Source: Rhodanobacter sp. DHB23
Lineage (GTDB): Bacteria > Pseudomonadota > Gammaproteobacteria > Xanthomonadales > Rhodanobacteraceae
Direction: 5' to 3'
Assembly (NCBI RefSeq): GCF_014842975.1
Contig: NZ_JACYXK010000016.1
Span: forward strand, 1-64,000
Length of the DNA stretch: 64,000 nucleotides
The position numbers and the translations under genes were made by a program. The notes beneath the pieces were generated by a model. It was not told the DNA's origin. It made no database searches and was given only the letters and a program-made list of their open reading frames with translations. Every line of letters starts with the position of its first letter. The stretch's first letter is position 1. Below are positions 8,712 through 17,313 of this stretch, piece after piece.

Positions 8712-8984
8712 TCAGCCCTGCGGTTCTTCCACCGCGTCGTAGACCGCGGCCAGCACCGAGGCCGCCGCGGCGTAGAGCAGCACCGGCACGTCGTCGCGCA
8801 GGCGCAGGCCGGCCAGCAGGGCGGCGATCTGCGGGTCGGGATGCAGCGGCAGGCCGAGGGCCTGTGCGCGTGCGCGCATGGCCTCCAGCGATTCGGGCGG
8901 TATCGCGCGGGACTCGCTGCTGCCGCCGCCGGACAGGCGCAGGGTCACCTTGCGGGCGGGTGGGAGGGCCGGCGGCGTGTTCAT
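8712..8984 (-). CDS. FlhB C-terminal-domain homologue (FhlB-like)
   Basis: Protein of 90 residues resembling the cytoplasmic tail of FlhB, the export-gate substrate-specificity switch, without its membrane part. The body IPPESLEAMRARAQALGLPLHPDPQIAALLAGLRL, with DVPVLLYAAAASVLAAVYDA, matches the FlhB tail after the NPTH site (P-h-h-P-D-x-x-h-x-x-x-L). No NPTH autocleavage motif is present. Its start overlaps the stop of the upstream FliK-like gene (ATGA), so hook-length ruler and switch-tail protein are co-translated. Such stand-alone FlhB tails (FlhX/YlqH) are known from other bacteria and can partly substitute for the FlhB tail; the role here is inferred. Confidence 0.82.
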   Translation of the reverse strand: MNTPPALPPARKVTLRLSGGGSSESRAIPPESLEAMRARAQALGLPLHPDPQIAALLAGLRLRDDVPVLLYAAAASVLAAVYDAVEEPQG

Positions 8985-10198
8985 GCGGTGGCCTGCAGCA
9001 GCACGGCGCTGTAGCGGTTCGGCGGATCGGGCAGGCCGAGCTGGCAGCTCAGCTGGTCGAGCAGCAGGCCGCAGGCGGCCAGCCGGTGGCGCAGGGCGGT
9101 GAACTGGCTTTCCAGCCGCTGCACGGTGGCGGGCAGTGAGGCCCACAGGCGCACCGACAGGCGCGGTTCGCGCAATTGCAGCTCGCCCTGCACGGCGCCC
9201 AGCGTGGGCAGGTCGAGCGCGAAGCCCAGGTTCCAGCCGCGACTGCCGTCGCTGGCGTCATTGGCGTATTCCAGCTGCAGCTGCAGCACGTCGCGACCGT
9301 GCTCGCCCTGCAGCGGAATCTCGATCATCCACGCCGGCACCGGCCCGTTGCCCGATTCCAGCTGCGCCACCTCGATCCGCGCCAATGCGGCGCGCACGTC
9401 GCCCTGCAGGCGGTCCAGCAGGGGCTGCACGTTGTCGTCCAGCAGCGCCGGCGGCAGCTCGGCGCGTGGCTGCGCCTGCAGGCCGCGCTGCAGCAGCGGC
9501 GGCGGGGTGTCGCTGCGGCTGCTGTTCGGCACCGCCGGTGCGCGCGGGGCGGCGGCGTAGGCGCCCTCGTATTCGAGCGGGGCGTCGCCAGGATTGTTCG
9601 GAGCCGTATCGACACGGTCGAGCAGCACGCCGGCCAGGCGCAGCAAGGCTGCCTTCCAGTCGTCCTGCATCGGCGACGAGGTGAAGCTGTGCGGATCGGC
9701 GAGCAGGGATTCGAGGAACAGCCCGCTGCGTTCGATCGCCATGCGCAGGCCTTCGCCGCTGGCGATCTCAGCCGGGCTGTGCATGGCCTGCTCCAGCATG
9801 GCGAGCGCGCCGCGCAGGTCGGGCGGCAGCAGGCGCAGCACCGGCCGCTCCGCCAGCGCATCGAGCGTGGCCAGCAGGGGGGCGTAGCCATTCTGCTGCG
9901 GCAGGCTTTCGCGCAGGGCGCGCTGCATGGTGGCATCGATGGATTGCTGACCGACCATTTCCAGCTGCGGCAGGGAGCCCAGGCTCAGTATGCGTACCTG
10001 GAACTGCGAAGGCAGTTGCCCGCCCGCCACGTCCGTTTCCACCGTGATGTTGCCGATCTGCACCACCTGCATGCCCTGCGGGCTCACGCCCAGCGGCCGC
10101 GCCAGCAGCACGCTGCCGATGCGCCAACTCTGCGCCGCGCTGCCTGCGGCAGCACCGGCCCAGGTCAGGGCGGCAAGACTGGTCGGCTGGATGTTCAA
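8981..10198 (-). CDS. fliK: Flagellar hook-length control protein FliK-like
   Basis: Secreted molecular ruler that sets hook length and triggers the export switch. The C-terminal domain (about residues 300-395) shows the FliK_C pattern: WMIEIPLQ, LQLQLEYAND, LGFALDLPTLGAVQGELQLRE and RLSVRLWASLPATVQRLES. The middle is Gln/Leu-rich with an Ala/Pro linker. I chose the TTG at 10198 (MNIQPTSLAAL) because AGGAA lies just upstream and because a near-consensus FliA promoter at 10249-10275 excludes the longer reading beginning at 10267. It is read away from the chemotaxis operon. Confidence 0.83.
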   Translation of the reverse strand: MNIQPTSLAALTWAGAAAGSAAQSWRIGSVLLARPLGVSPQGMQVVQIGNITVETDVAGGQLPSQFQVRILSLGSLPQLEMVGQQSIDATMQRALRESLPQQNGYAPLLATLDALAERPVLRLLPPDLRGALAMLEQAMHSPAEIASGEGLRMAIERSGLFLESLLADPHSFTSSPMQDDWKAALLRLAGVLLDRVDTAPNNPGDAPLEYEGAYAAAPRAPAVPNSSRSDTPPPLLQRGLQAQPRAELPPALLDDNVQPLLDRLQGDVRAALARIEVAQLESGNGPVPAWMIEIPLQGEHGRDVLQLQLEYANDASDGSRGWNLGFALDLPTLGAVQGELQLREPRLSVRLWASLPATVQRLESQFTALRHRLAACGLLLDQLSCQLGLPDPPNRYSAVLLQATA

Positions 10199-10248
10199 GG
10201 CGGTTCCTACGGCTGGGATTGCAGGCGCGGTAAGGGTTGTCCCGTTGG

Positions 10249-10275
10249 GAATCGGCTGTCTGCGCAAAAACTTGA
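10249..10275 (-). promoter_or_regulatory. FliA (sigma-28) promoter for the fliK-like/fhlB-like unit
   Basis: Read on the minus strand: TCAAGTTT at 10275-10268, 11 bases, then GCCGATTC at 10256-10249. The sigma-28 consensus is TAAAGTTT-N11-GCCGATAA, so 13 of 16 positions match and the spacing is exact. Transcription would begin about 45 bases upstream of the TTG at 10198. Confidence 0.75.
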
Positions 10276-10356
10276 AGCCAGGCTTTTGTGATCCTGTTCA
10301 CAAAACAAAGGGGCGCCTCGCGCCACCCCGGATGATCGCGAACGGGCTTTTGCCCC

Positions 10357-10383
10357 TAAAGCATGCCTGCTGGCGGTCGATAA
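10357..10383 (+). promoter_or_regulatory. FliA (sigma-28) promoter of the second chemotaxis operon
   Basis: TAAA at 10357-10360, a 15-base spacer, then GTCGATAA at 10376-10383. This differs from the core consensus TAAA-N15-GCCGATAA by one base. It is about 40 bases upstream of the first gene of the operon (10426) and divergent from the promoter at 10249-10275. Confidence 0.82.
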
Positions 10384-10425
10384 GCCCACTTGTCAGCGCC
10401 ATCAGGCGCGAGCGGAGCGAAAGGC

Positions 10426-10752
10426 ATGGCCGGCAAGCGGGCTGCGAAGCGGGATGGGGCACCGGGCGACATGGTCACGGTGGTATTGCCGGTGGACTGC
10501 CGCATAGGCGCCCAGGCCGCATTGCAGGCCGAATTGTCGGAGGCGCTGCAAGGCTGCGCGGTGGAGCTCGACGGCAGCCAGGTGGAGCGCGTGGACACGG
10601 CCGCGCTGCAATTGCTGATGCTGTTCCGGCGCGCGTCCGACGCGCGTGGCGGCACGCTGTCCTGGCGCGCCGGCAGCACGGTTTTGAACGACGCGGCCAG
10701 CCTGCTTGGGTTGTCGCGGATTCTGGAACTGCCGGCCGTCGGGCCGGCTTAA
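10426..10752 (+). CDS. STAS-domain protein (anti-sigma-factor-antagonist fold)
   Basis: Protein of 108 residues with a STAS fold: VTVVLPVDCRIGAQAALQAELSEAL, then VELDGSQVERVDTAALQLLMLFRR, ending ASLLGLSRILELP. The segment VERVDTAALQLL aligns with the phosphorylatable Ser/Thr region of SpoIIAA/MlaB-like proteins, with Thr in the acceptor position. It is the first gene behind the FliA promoter and directly precedes cheY and cheA. STAS genes of this kind are common at the head of chemosensory operons, but the partner kinase or target is not known. The ATG at 10426 has GGAG eight bases upstream. Confidence 0.8.
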   Translation: MAGKRAAKRDGAPGDMVTVVLPVDCRIGAQAALQAELSEALQGCAVELDGSQVERVDTAALQLLMLFRRASDARGGTLSWRAGSTVLNDAASLLGLSRILELPAVGPA

Positions 10753-10764
10753 CGAGGTGGGAGC

Positions 10765-11127
10765 ATGGCAAAGATCCTGGCGGTAGACGATTCGGCTTCG
10801 ATGCGCGGCATGGTGGCCTTCACCCTGCGTGGCGCGGGCCACGAGGTGACCGAGGCCGAGAACGGCCAGCTGGCGCTGGACGCGGCCGCTGCGGGTGCGT
10901 TCGACCTGGTGCTGGCCGACGTCAACATGCCGGTGATGGACGGCATCAGCATGGTGCGCGCACTGCGCGCGAAGCCCGAGTACAAGGGCGTGCCGATCCT
11001 GATGCTCACCACCGAGTCGAACACCGAGAAGAAGATGGAAGGCAAGGCCGCCGGCGCCACCGGCTGGCTGGTCAAGCCGTTCGACCCCGAACAGCTGCTG
11101 GCGACCGTCAAGCGCGTGCTGGGCTGA
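10765..11127 (+). CDS. cheY: CheY-family response regulator (second chemosensory operon)
   Basis: Single receiver domain of 120 residues. Acidic pair D8/D9 (AVDDSASMRGMV), phosphoacceptor D52 (LADVNMPVMDG), TTESNTEKKMEGKAAGATGWLVKPF with the conserved threonine and lysine. It is closer to the CheY proteins of MCP-rich accessory clusters than to the motor-binding CheY at 2793. It lacks that protein's Tyr/Phe switch positions (Trp in GWLVKPF), so it may serve as a phosphate sink rather than a motor effector (inference). It lies immediately upstream of its likely kinase. Confidence 0.9.
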   Translation: MAKILAVDDSASMRGMVAFTLRGAGHEVTEAENGQLALDAAAAGAFDLVLADVNMPVMDGISMVRALRAKPEYKGVPILMLTTESNTEKKMEGKAAGATGWLVKPFDPEQLLATVKRVLG

Positions 11128-11138
11128 GGAAAAGACAC

Positions 11139-13151
11139 ATGGGCGCGGTCGACCTGTCTCAGTTCCACAAGACCTTCTTCGAGGAAAGCCTGGAAGGCCT
11201 CGACGCGATGGAAGCGGCATTGCTGGCACTGGACTCGGGCTCGACCGACCACGAGCTGGTGCACACCATCTTCCGTGCGGCGCATTCCATCAAGGGTGGT
11301 GCGGCGACGTTCGGCTTCGCCGACGTGGCCGCGTTCACCCACGTGGCCGAATCGCTGCTGGAGGAAGTGCGCAGCGAGCGTCGCGCGGTGGACGCCGGCC
11401 TGACCGACCTGTTGCTGCGTTCGGTCGATTGCCTGCGCGCCATGCTCGACCGCACCGCCAAGGGCCAGCCCGCGGCCGACGCGGGCAGCGAGGCCCTGCG
11501 CGCCGAGTTGACGGCGTTGGTCGAAGGCGAGGCGGCGGCAACGCCCGCGGCCGCGAAGGACAGTGCCGCGCCGGTCGCCGGCTGGGAGATCCGTTTCGTC
11601 GCGCTGCCGCACCTGCTGCAGACCGGCAACGATCCGTTGCGCCTGTTCCGCGAGCTGCAGCAACTCGGCACGCTGGAAGTGGTGCGCGCCTTCGTCACCG
11701 ACGCCGCACCCGCGGATTTCGCCGCGCTCGATCCCGGCCAGTGCTACATGGGCTGGGAGCTTCGCCTGCACGGCGCGGTGGCGCGCGGCGACCTCGACGC
11801 CGTGTTCGAGTGGCTGGATGGCGACTGCGAGCTGTCGATCGCCCCGCTGGCCGCGGCGCCAGTGGCGCAGGCCGCGCCGGCAGCCGCGCCTGCACCCATC
11901 GCCGCTGCGGCGACTCCCGCGACTCCCGCAGCGGTGCCCGTGCGCGAAGCCACCGCTTCCAGTGGTGGCGGCGAGGGTGGCTCGATCCGCGTGGGCATCG
12001 ACAAGGTCGATGCGCTGATCGACATGATGGGCGAACTGGTCATCACCCAGTCCATGCTCAACAGCATCGGCGAGAACTTCGACCTGTCGCAGCTCGAACG
12101 GCTGCGCGAGGGCCTGGCCCAGCTCGAGCGCAACACGCGCGAGCTGCAGGACAGCGTGATGCGCATCCGCATGCTGCCGATCGGTTCCGTGTTCAACCGC
12201 TTCCCGCGGCTGGTGCGCGACCTCGAGCGCAAGCTGGGCAAGCAGGTGAAGCTGGAGCTGCAGGGCGAGCAGACCGAGCTGGACAAGACGGTGCTGGAGA
12301 AGATCGGCGACCCGCTGGTGCACCTGGTGCGCAACGCCATCGACCACGGCCTGGAGATGCCCGAGCAGCGCCGCGCCGCGGGCAAGTCCGAGGCCGGCAC
12401 GCTCACGCTGGACGCACACCACGAAGGCGGCAACATCGTGGTGCGCATCAGCGACGACGGCGCCGGGCTCAACCGCGAGCGCATCCTGGCCAAGGGCATC
12501 GAACGCGGCCTGGTCAAGCCCGGCCAGTCGCTCAGCGACGACGAAGTGGCCGAGCTGATCTTCCAGCCCGGCTTCTCCACCGCGGCGCAGGCCACCGACC
12601 TGTCCGGCCGCGGCGTGGGCATGGACGTCGTGCGCCGCAACGTGCGCGACCTCGGCGGCAGCGTGGGCGTGAAGAGCGTGGCCGGCAAGGGCAGCACCTT
12701 CACCATCGCCCTGCCGTTGACGCTGGCCATCATCGACGGCCTGGTCACCGCAGTGGGCGAGGAACGCTACATCGTGCCGCTGATCTCCATCGTCGAATCG
12801 CTGCGCCTGCCGGCCGACGCCGTGCGCAGGATCGCCGGCGGCGGCGAGGTGTTCCAGTTCCGCGGCGAATACCTGCCGGTCATCCGCCTGCATCGTGCCT
12901 TCGGCTGCGCCGACGCCATCGCCGAGGTGGAGCGCGGCATCGTGGTGGTGGTGGAGGACGAAGGCCAGCGCGTCGGCCTGCTGGTCGACGAACTGGTGGG
13001 CCAGCAGCAGGCCGTCATCAAGTCGCTGGAAAAGCATTACGAGCGGGTGCAGGGCGTGTCCGGCGCCACCATCGTCAGCGACGGCTCGGTGGCTTTGATC
13101 GTCGACGTGGGTGGGGTGGTGCGCCTGGGCCGGCGCAGCAAGGCGGCCTGA
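11139..13151 (+). CDS. cheA: Chemotaxis histidine kinase CheA (second chemosensory operon)
   Basis: Kinase of 670 residues, paralogous to that at 3852. Hpt with H49 (RAAHSIKGGAATFGF); a P2-like domain (WEIRFVALPHLLQTGNDPLRLFRELQQLG...), which the other CheA appears to lack; an Ala/Pro linker; dimerisation helices (DALIDMMGELVITQSML); ATPase motifs LVRNAIDHG, DDGAGLNRERI and GRGVGMDVVRR; and a C-terminal CheW-like domain (DGLVTAVGEERYIVPL). The ATG at 11139 is 11 bases after cheY; a much longer in-frame extension upstream runs through cheY and is not real. The kinase probably serves the MCPs encoded downstream. Confidence 0.95.
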   Translation: MGAVDLSQFHKTFFEESLEGLDAMEAALLALDSGSTDHELVHTIFRAAHSIKGGAATFGFADVAAFTHVAESLLEEVRSERRAVDAGLTDLLLRSVDCLRAMLDRTAKGQPAADAGSEALRAELTALVEGEAAATPAAAKDSAAPVAGWEIRFVALPHLLQTGNDPLRLFRELQQLGTLEVVRAFVTDAAPADFAALDPGQCYMGWELRLHGAVARGDLDAVFEWLDGDCELSIAPLAAAPVAQAAPAAAPAPIAAAATPATPAAVPVREATASSGGGEGGSIRVGIDKVDALIDMMGELVITQSMLNSIGENFDLSQLERLREGLAQLERNTRELQDSVMRIRMLPIGSVFNRFPRLVRDLERKLGKQVKLELQGEQTELDKTVLEKIGDPLVHLVRNAIDHGLEMPEQRRAAGKSEAGTLTLDAHHEGGNIVVRISDDGAGLNRERILAKGIERGLVKPGQSLSDDEVAELIFQPGFSTAAQATDLSGRGVGMDVVRRNVRDLGGSVGVKSVAGKGSTFTIALPLTLAIIDGLVTAVGEERYIVPLISIVESLRLPADAVRRIAGGGEVFQFRGEYLPVIRLHRAFGCADAIAEVERGIVVVVEDEGQRVGLLVDELVGQQQAVIKSLEKHYERVQGVSGATIVSDGSVALIVDVGGVVRLGRRSKAA

Positions 13152-13190
13152 TCGCCGGCCGGTGGCCGGCATGCGGAAGGGGGAAGCCGA

Positions 13191-14909
13191 ATGTTGTCCA
13201 CGAAGTGGTCGTTCCACCGCCTGAGCGTCAACGCACGGACGGTGCTGGTGGTCGTGGTGGTGGTGGCCGGCCTGCTCGGCCTCACCGTGATGAACGCGTG
13301 GCATAGCCGCAGCAACCAGATGGCCGGCCTGCAGAACCTGTTGCGCAGCCAGATCGAGTCTGCGGTGTCGGTGGCGCAGGGCTTCCACGAACGCGCGCAG
13401 AAGGGAGAGTTCAGCGAGGCCGAGGCCGAGAAACGCGCGCTGGCGCAGATCCACGACATGCGCTGGAGCGGCGGCACCGGCTACATCTTCGTGTTCGCCG
13501 ACGACTACACCCTGCTGATGCATCCGGTGCTGGCGGACCAGGTGGGCAAGAACGTGCACGACACGGCCGACAAGAACGGCGTGTTCATCTACCAGGCCAT
13601 CCACGACATCGACGAGCGCGATGGCGGCGGCGTCACCTACTACGACTGGCCGAAACCGCCAGGCATGAAGGTGGTGGGCAAGATGGCCTACTCGCAGCCG
13701 TTCAAGCCGTGGAGCATGCATATCGGCGCGGGCGCCTACTTCGACGACATCGACGCGCAGTTCCACCGCGAGCTGCTGCTGGACCTGCTGTGGGCGGGCC
13801 TGGTGGGCGCGCTGGTGATCGCGCTGGTGTGGTTGTCGATGAACAGCATCCGGCGGAGCATCGGCGGCGAGCCGTCGTTCGCGGTGCGGATGACCGGGCG
13901 GATGGCGGACGGCGACCTGTCGCTGGACGGCGCGGAGAAGCTGGAGCTGGCGCCGGGCAGCATGATGCACGCGATGCAGCGTCTGCACGTGAAGCTGGTG
14001 GAGGTGATCGGCCAGGTGCAGCAGGGCTCGCAGGTGGTGAGCGGGGCGGCGCAGGAGATCGCGAAGGGCAACGACGACCTGAGCCAGCGCACGCAGGAGC
14101 AGGCGTCGAGCCTGGAGGAGACCGCGGCGTCGATGGAGGAGATGACGGCGACGGTGAAGCAGAACGCGGAGAACGCGAGCCACGCGAACCAGCTGGCGAG
14201 CGGGGCGCGGGAGCAGGCGGAGCGCGGCGGCAAGGTGGCGTCGGAGGCGGTGTCGGCGATGGCGGAGATCACGGCGTCGAGCCGGAAGATCGCGGACATC
14301 GTGGGGCTGATCGACGAGATCGCGTTCCAGACCAACCTGCTGTCGCTGAACGCGGCGGTGGAGGCGGCGCGTGCGGGCGAGCAGGGCCGCGGCTTCGCGG
14401 TGGTGGCGAGCGAGGTGCGCAGCCTGTCGCAGCGCAGCGCGGCGGCGGCGAAGGAAATCAAGGCGTTGATCGGCGAGAGCGTGGAGCGGGTGGAGGCGGG
14501 CGGGGCGCTGGTGGAGCAGACCGGGACGGCGCTGTCGGAAATCGTGGAGAGCGTGCGCAAGGTGACCGACATCGTGGCGGAGATCGCGGCGGCGAGCCAG
14601 GAGCAGTCGTCGGGGATCGACCAGGTGAACCGGGCGGTGATGCAGATGGACGAGGTGACGCAGCAGAACGCGGCGCTGGTGGAGCAGGCGGCGGCGGCGG
14701 CGCAGGCGATGCAGGAGCAGGCGGCGTCGCTGCGGCGGCAGACGGCGTTCTTCCGGCTGGACGGGAGCCCGGCCGTGGCGGCGGTGGAGACGCAGGCGGT
14801 CCGGCCGGTGCCGGTGGCGCGCAAGGCGTCGGCCTCGCGCGAGCTGGCGCGCCCGGCCCGACCGGCCCCGACGGCCGCACCCGCCGACGGCGGCTGGACC
14901 GAGTTCTGA
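13191..14909 (+). CDS. Methyl-accepting chemotaxis protein, single-Cache type (copy 1)
   Basis: Transmembrane receptor of 572 residues. TM1 is at about residues 15-35 ([17 protein letters not shown]). The periplasmic part is a single Cache (sCache_2-like) domain with [16 protein letters not shown] and a second FDDIDAQF motif. TM2 lies around [19 protein letters not shown], then a HAMP-like linker and the signalling helical hairpin with the [28 protein letters not shown] tip region. It ends GGWTEF, resembling the Trp-x-x-Phe tether that recruits CheR/CheB. From about position 13863 to the stop it is almost identical to the next gene; only the sensing part differs. Confidence 0.93.
   Translation: MLSTKWSFHRLSVNARTVLVVVVVVAGLLGLTVMNAWHSRSNQMAGLQNLLRSQIESAVSVAQGFHERAQKGEFSEAEAEKRALAQIHDMRWSGGTGYIFVFADDYTLLMHPVLADQVGKNVHDTADKNGVFIYQAIHDIDERDGGGVTYYDWPKPPGMKVVGKMAYSQPFKPWSMHIGAGAYFDDIDAQFHRELLLDLLWAGLVGALVIALVWLSMNSIRRSIGGEPSFAVRMTGRMADGDLSLDGAEKLELAPGSMMHAMQRLHVKLVEVIGQVQQGSQVVSGAAQEIAKGNDDLSQRTQEQASSLEETAASMEEMTATVKQNAENASHANQLASGAREQAERGGKVASEAVSAMAEITASSRKIADIVGLIDEIAFQTNLLSLNAAVEAARAGEQGRGFAVVASEVRSLSQRSAAAAKEIKALIGESVERVEAGGALVEQTGTALSEIVESVRKVTDIVAEIAAASQEQSSGIDQVNRAVMQMDEVTQQNAALVEQAAAAAQAMQEQAASLRRQTAFFRLDGSPAVAAVETQAVRPVPVARKASASRELARPARPAPTAAPADGGWTEF
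13863..14909 (+). repeat. Direct repeat A1: MCP linker/signalling cassette
   Basis: About 1.05 kb repeated nearly base for base at 15649-16695, offset 1786. In the protein only Gln/Arg (IGQVQQGS versus IGQVQRGS) and Ser/Thr (KASASREL versus KASTSREL) differences are seen. Alanine is written almost only as GCG here, while neighbouring genes use much GCC. Confidence 0.93.
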
Positions 14910-14979
14910 AACGGTTGCCGGCGCGCCCGATGCCGGGGCGGCGCGGTCGGCAGTCATGCGATGACGTGAGGTTGCAGCG

Positions 14980-16695
14980 GTGGATAGCAAGAAGTGGTCG
15001 TTCGGTCGCCTGAGCCTGCGTGCCCGCGTGGTCGTCGTGATCGTGGTGGTGCTGGCCGGCCTGACCGCGCTTACCGTGATGAACGCCTGGCAGAGCCGGT
15101 CGATGCAGATGGCGGACCTGGAGCATCGGCTGCAGGGCCAGATCGAGTCCGCGGCGGAAATAGCGCAGGCCTACCACGCACGCGCGGGCAAGGGCGAGTT
15201 CGACGAGGCCGAAGCCCGGAAGCGGGCGCTGGCGCAGATCGGCAACATGCGCTGGGACAAGGGTAGCGGCTACGTCTTCGTGTTCGGTACGGACCTGGTG
15301 ATGCGCATGCACCCGTTGCGCCCGGACTGGACCGGCAAGGACATCAGCGCCGAGACCGACGCCAAGGGCATGCCGCACTACCGGATGATGTCGGAGGCCG
15401 ACGTCAGGGACGGCCACGACCTGCTCCGCTACACGCAGAAAATGCCCGATGGCGGCAGCAAGGACAAGATCACCTATTCGCAGTTGTTCAAGCCGTGGGG
15501 CCTGAACCTGGCGGCCGGCGCCTATTTCGACGACATCGACGCGAAGTTCCGCCACGACCTGCTGGTGAACCTGGCCTGGGCGGGCCTGCTCGGCGCGCTG
15601 GTGATCGCGCTGGTGTGGCTGTCGATGAGCAGCATCCGGCGCAGCATCGGCGGCGAGCCGTCGTTCGCGGTGCGGATGACCGGGCGGATGGCGGACGGCG
15701 ACCTGTCGCTGGACGGCGCGGAGAAGCTGGAGCTGGCGCCGGGCAGCATGATGCACGCGATGCAGCGGCTGCACGTGAAGCTGGTGGAGGTGATCGGGCA
15801 GGTGCAGCGGGGCTCGCAGGTGGTGAGCGGGGCGGCGCAGGAGATCGCGAAGGGCAACGACGACCTGAGCCAGCGCACGCAGGAGCAGGCGTCGAGCCTG
15901 GAGGAGACCGCGGCGTCGATGGAGGAGATGACGGCGACGGTGAAGCAGAACGCGGAGAACGCGAGCCACGCGAACCAGCTGGCGAGCGGGGCGCGGGAGC
16001 AGGCGGAGCGCGGCGGCAAGGTGGCGTCGGAGGCGGTGTCGGCGATGGCGGAGATCACGGCGTCGAGCCGGAAGATCGCGGACATCGTGGGGCTGATCGA
16101 CGAGATCGCGTTCCAGACCAACCTGCTGTCGCTGAACGCGGCGGTGGAGGCGGCGCGTGCGGGCGAGCAGGGCCGCGGCTTCGCGGTGGTGGCGAGCGAG
16201 GTGCGCAGCCTGTCGCAGCGCAGCGCGGCGGCGGCGAAGGAAATCAAGGCGTTGATCGGCGAGAGCGTGGAGCGGGTGGAGGCGGGCGGGGCGCTGGTGG
16301 AGCAGACCGGGACGGCGCTGTCGGAAATCGTGGAGAGCGTGCGCAAGGTGACCGACATCGTGGCGGAGATCGCGGCGGCGAGCCAGGAGCAGTCGTCGGG
16401 GATCGACCAGGTGAACCGGGCGGTGATGCAGATGGACGAGGTGACGCAGCAGAACGCGGCGCTGGTGGAACAGGCGGCGGCGGCGGCGCAGGCGATGCAG
16501 GAGCAGGCGGCGTCGTTGCGGCGGCAGACGGCGTTCTTCCGGCTGGACGGGAGCCCGGCCGTGGCGGCGGTGGAGACGCAGGCGGTCCGGCCGGTGCCGG
16601 TGGCGCGCAAGGCATCGACCTCGCGCGAGCTGGCGCGCCCGGCCCGACCGGCCCCGACGGCCGCACCCGCCGACGGCGGCTGGACCGAGTTCTGA
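14980..16695 (+). CDS. Methyl-accepting chemotaxis protein, single-Cache type (copy 2)
   Basis: Receptor of 571 residues from a GTG start ([19 protein letters not shown]), organised like the preceding gene. TM1 at the N-terminus, a single Cache domain ([22 protein letters not shown]), TM2 near [21 protein letters not shown], signalling hairpin, and a C-terminal GGWTEF tether. The Cache domain is clearly diverged from copy 1, with a different loop where copy 1 has [10 protein letters not shown], so the two probably recognise different small ligands such as organic acids (inference from the family). The signalling part is near-identical to copy 1, which indicates recent duplication or gene conversion. 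Confidence 0.93.
   Translation: MDSKKWSFGRLSLRARVVVVIVVVLAGLTALTVMNAWQSRSMQMADLEHRLQGQIESAAEIAQAYHARAGKGEFDEAEARKRALAQIGNMRWDKGSGYVFVFGTDLVMRMHPLRPDWTGKDISAETDAKGMPHYRMMSEADVRDGHDLLRYTQKMPDGGSKDKITYSQLFKPWGLNLAAGAYFDDIDAKFRHDLLVNLAWAGLLGALVIALVWLSMSSIRRSIGGEPSFAVRMTGRMADGDLSLDGAEKLELAPGSMMHAMQRLHVKLVEVIGQVQRGSQVVSGAAQEIAKGNDDLSQRTQEQASSLEETAASMEEMTATVKQNAENASHANQLASGAREQAERGGKVASEAVSAMAEITASSRKIADIVGLIDEIAFQTNLLSLNAAVEAARAGEQGRGFAVVASEVRSLSQRSAAAAKEIKALIGESVERVEAGGALVEQTGTALSEIVESVRKVTDIVAEIAAASQEQSSGIDQVNRAVMQMDEVTQQNAALVEQAAAAAQAMQEQAASLRRQTAFFRLDGSPAVAAVETQAVRPVPVARKASTSRELARPARPAPTAAPADGGWTEF
15649..16695 (+). repeat. Direct repeat A2: MCP linker/signalling cassette
   Basis: Second copy of the ~1.05 kb cassette at 13863-14909, near-identical at the nucleotide level including third positions. 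A repeat this long and close could support recombination that deletes or swaps the intervening sensing domain. Confidence 0.93.
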
Positions 16696-16793
16696 CCCGG
16701 AGCGCGCGCCTGCGCGCTCAAGAGTTCCCCGGATCGGCCGATACCTTCCTCGCGTCCGGTGTCTCGGGACGACCATCACGAGGTAGACGATCC

Positions 16794-17300
16794 ATGTACG
16801 AAGACAAGGCGGACACGGCGCCGACCGTGCAGCAGCTCACCTTCAGCCTGGCCGGCGAGGAGTACGGCGTCGAGATCCTGTCGGTGCGCGAGATCCGCGG
16901 CTGGTCGCGCGTCACCCGCATCCCGCAGGCTCCCGATTACCTGCTCGGCGTGCTGAACCTGCGCGGCGCGGTGGTGCCGGTGATGGACCTGCGCCTGCGC
17001 TTCGGGCTCGAGCGCGAAAGCTACGGCGACAGCACGGTGATGATCGTGGTGGCCGTGGCCGAGCGCCTGTTCGGCATCGTGGTCGATGCGGTGTCCGACG
17101 TGGTGGACGTCGACCCGGCCTCGATCAAGCCGGTGCCCGACATGGGCTCCATCGTCGATACCCGCTACCTGAAGGGCCTCGCCACCCATGCGGAGCGCAT
17201 GGTGATGCTGCTGGACGTGGAGAAGCTCATGCGTCCCGAGGATGTTGAAACGCTGGACGCCGCGCTGCCGGAAGTCCGCGACGTCGAAGTTGCCGCCTGA
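16794..17300 (+). CDS. cheW: Chemotaxis coupling protein CheW
   Basis: Canonical CheW of 168 residues linking receptors to CheA. Visible: [73 protein letters not shown] and [11 protein letters not shown]. It lies between two MCP genes in the second chemosensory operon. The ATG at 16794 is preceded by an AGGT Shine-Dalgarno. Its regular length and motifs contrast with the more diverged CheW-like gene at 7646. Confidence 0.95.
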   Translation: MYEDKADTAPTVQQLTFSLAGEEYGVEILSVREIRGWSRVTRIPQAPDYLLGVLNLRGAVVPVMDLRLRFGLERESYGDSTVMIVVAVAERLFGIVVDAVSDVVDVDPASIKPVPDMGSIVDTRYLKGLATHAERMVMLLDVEKLMRPEDVETLDAALPEVRDVEVAA

Positions 17301-17313
17301 CACTGGAATGCTG

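Noticed and set aside
10199-10267. Longer fliK-like start at a TTG (10267)
   Set aside because: The extension would be encoded by the FliA promoter itself; the TTG at 10198 has a Shine-Dalgarno and a sensible leader.
9990-11138. In-frame 5' extension of the second cheA through cheY and the promoter region
   Set aside because: The Hpt domain begins at the ATG at 11139; the upstream residues are antisense-like and would overlap the STAS and cheY genes.
10749-14990. A very long minus-strand open frame opposite cheY, cheA and the first mcp
   Set aside because: It is the antisense shadow of GC-rich coding sequence: His/Arg/Gln-rich, no domain, no Shine-Dalgarno, while the plus strand encodes clear CheY, CheA and MCP proteins.
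14458-16779. Long minus-strand open frames opposite the two mcp genes
   Set aside because: They repeat each other only because the mcp cassettes are duplicated; composition is low-complexity Arg/His/Pro and no family is recognisable.
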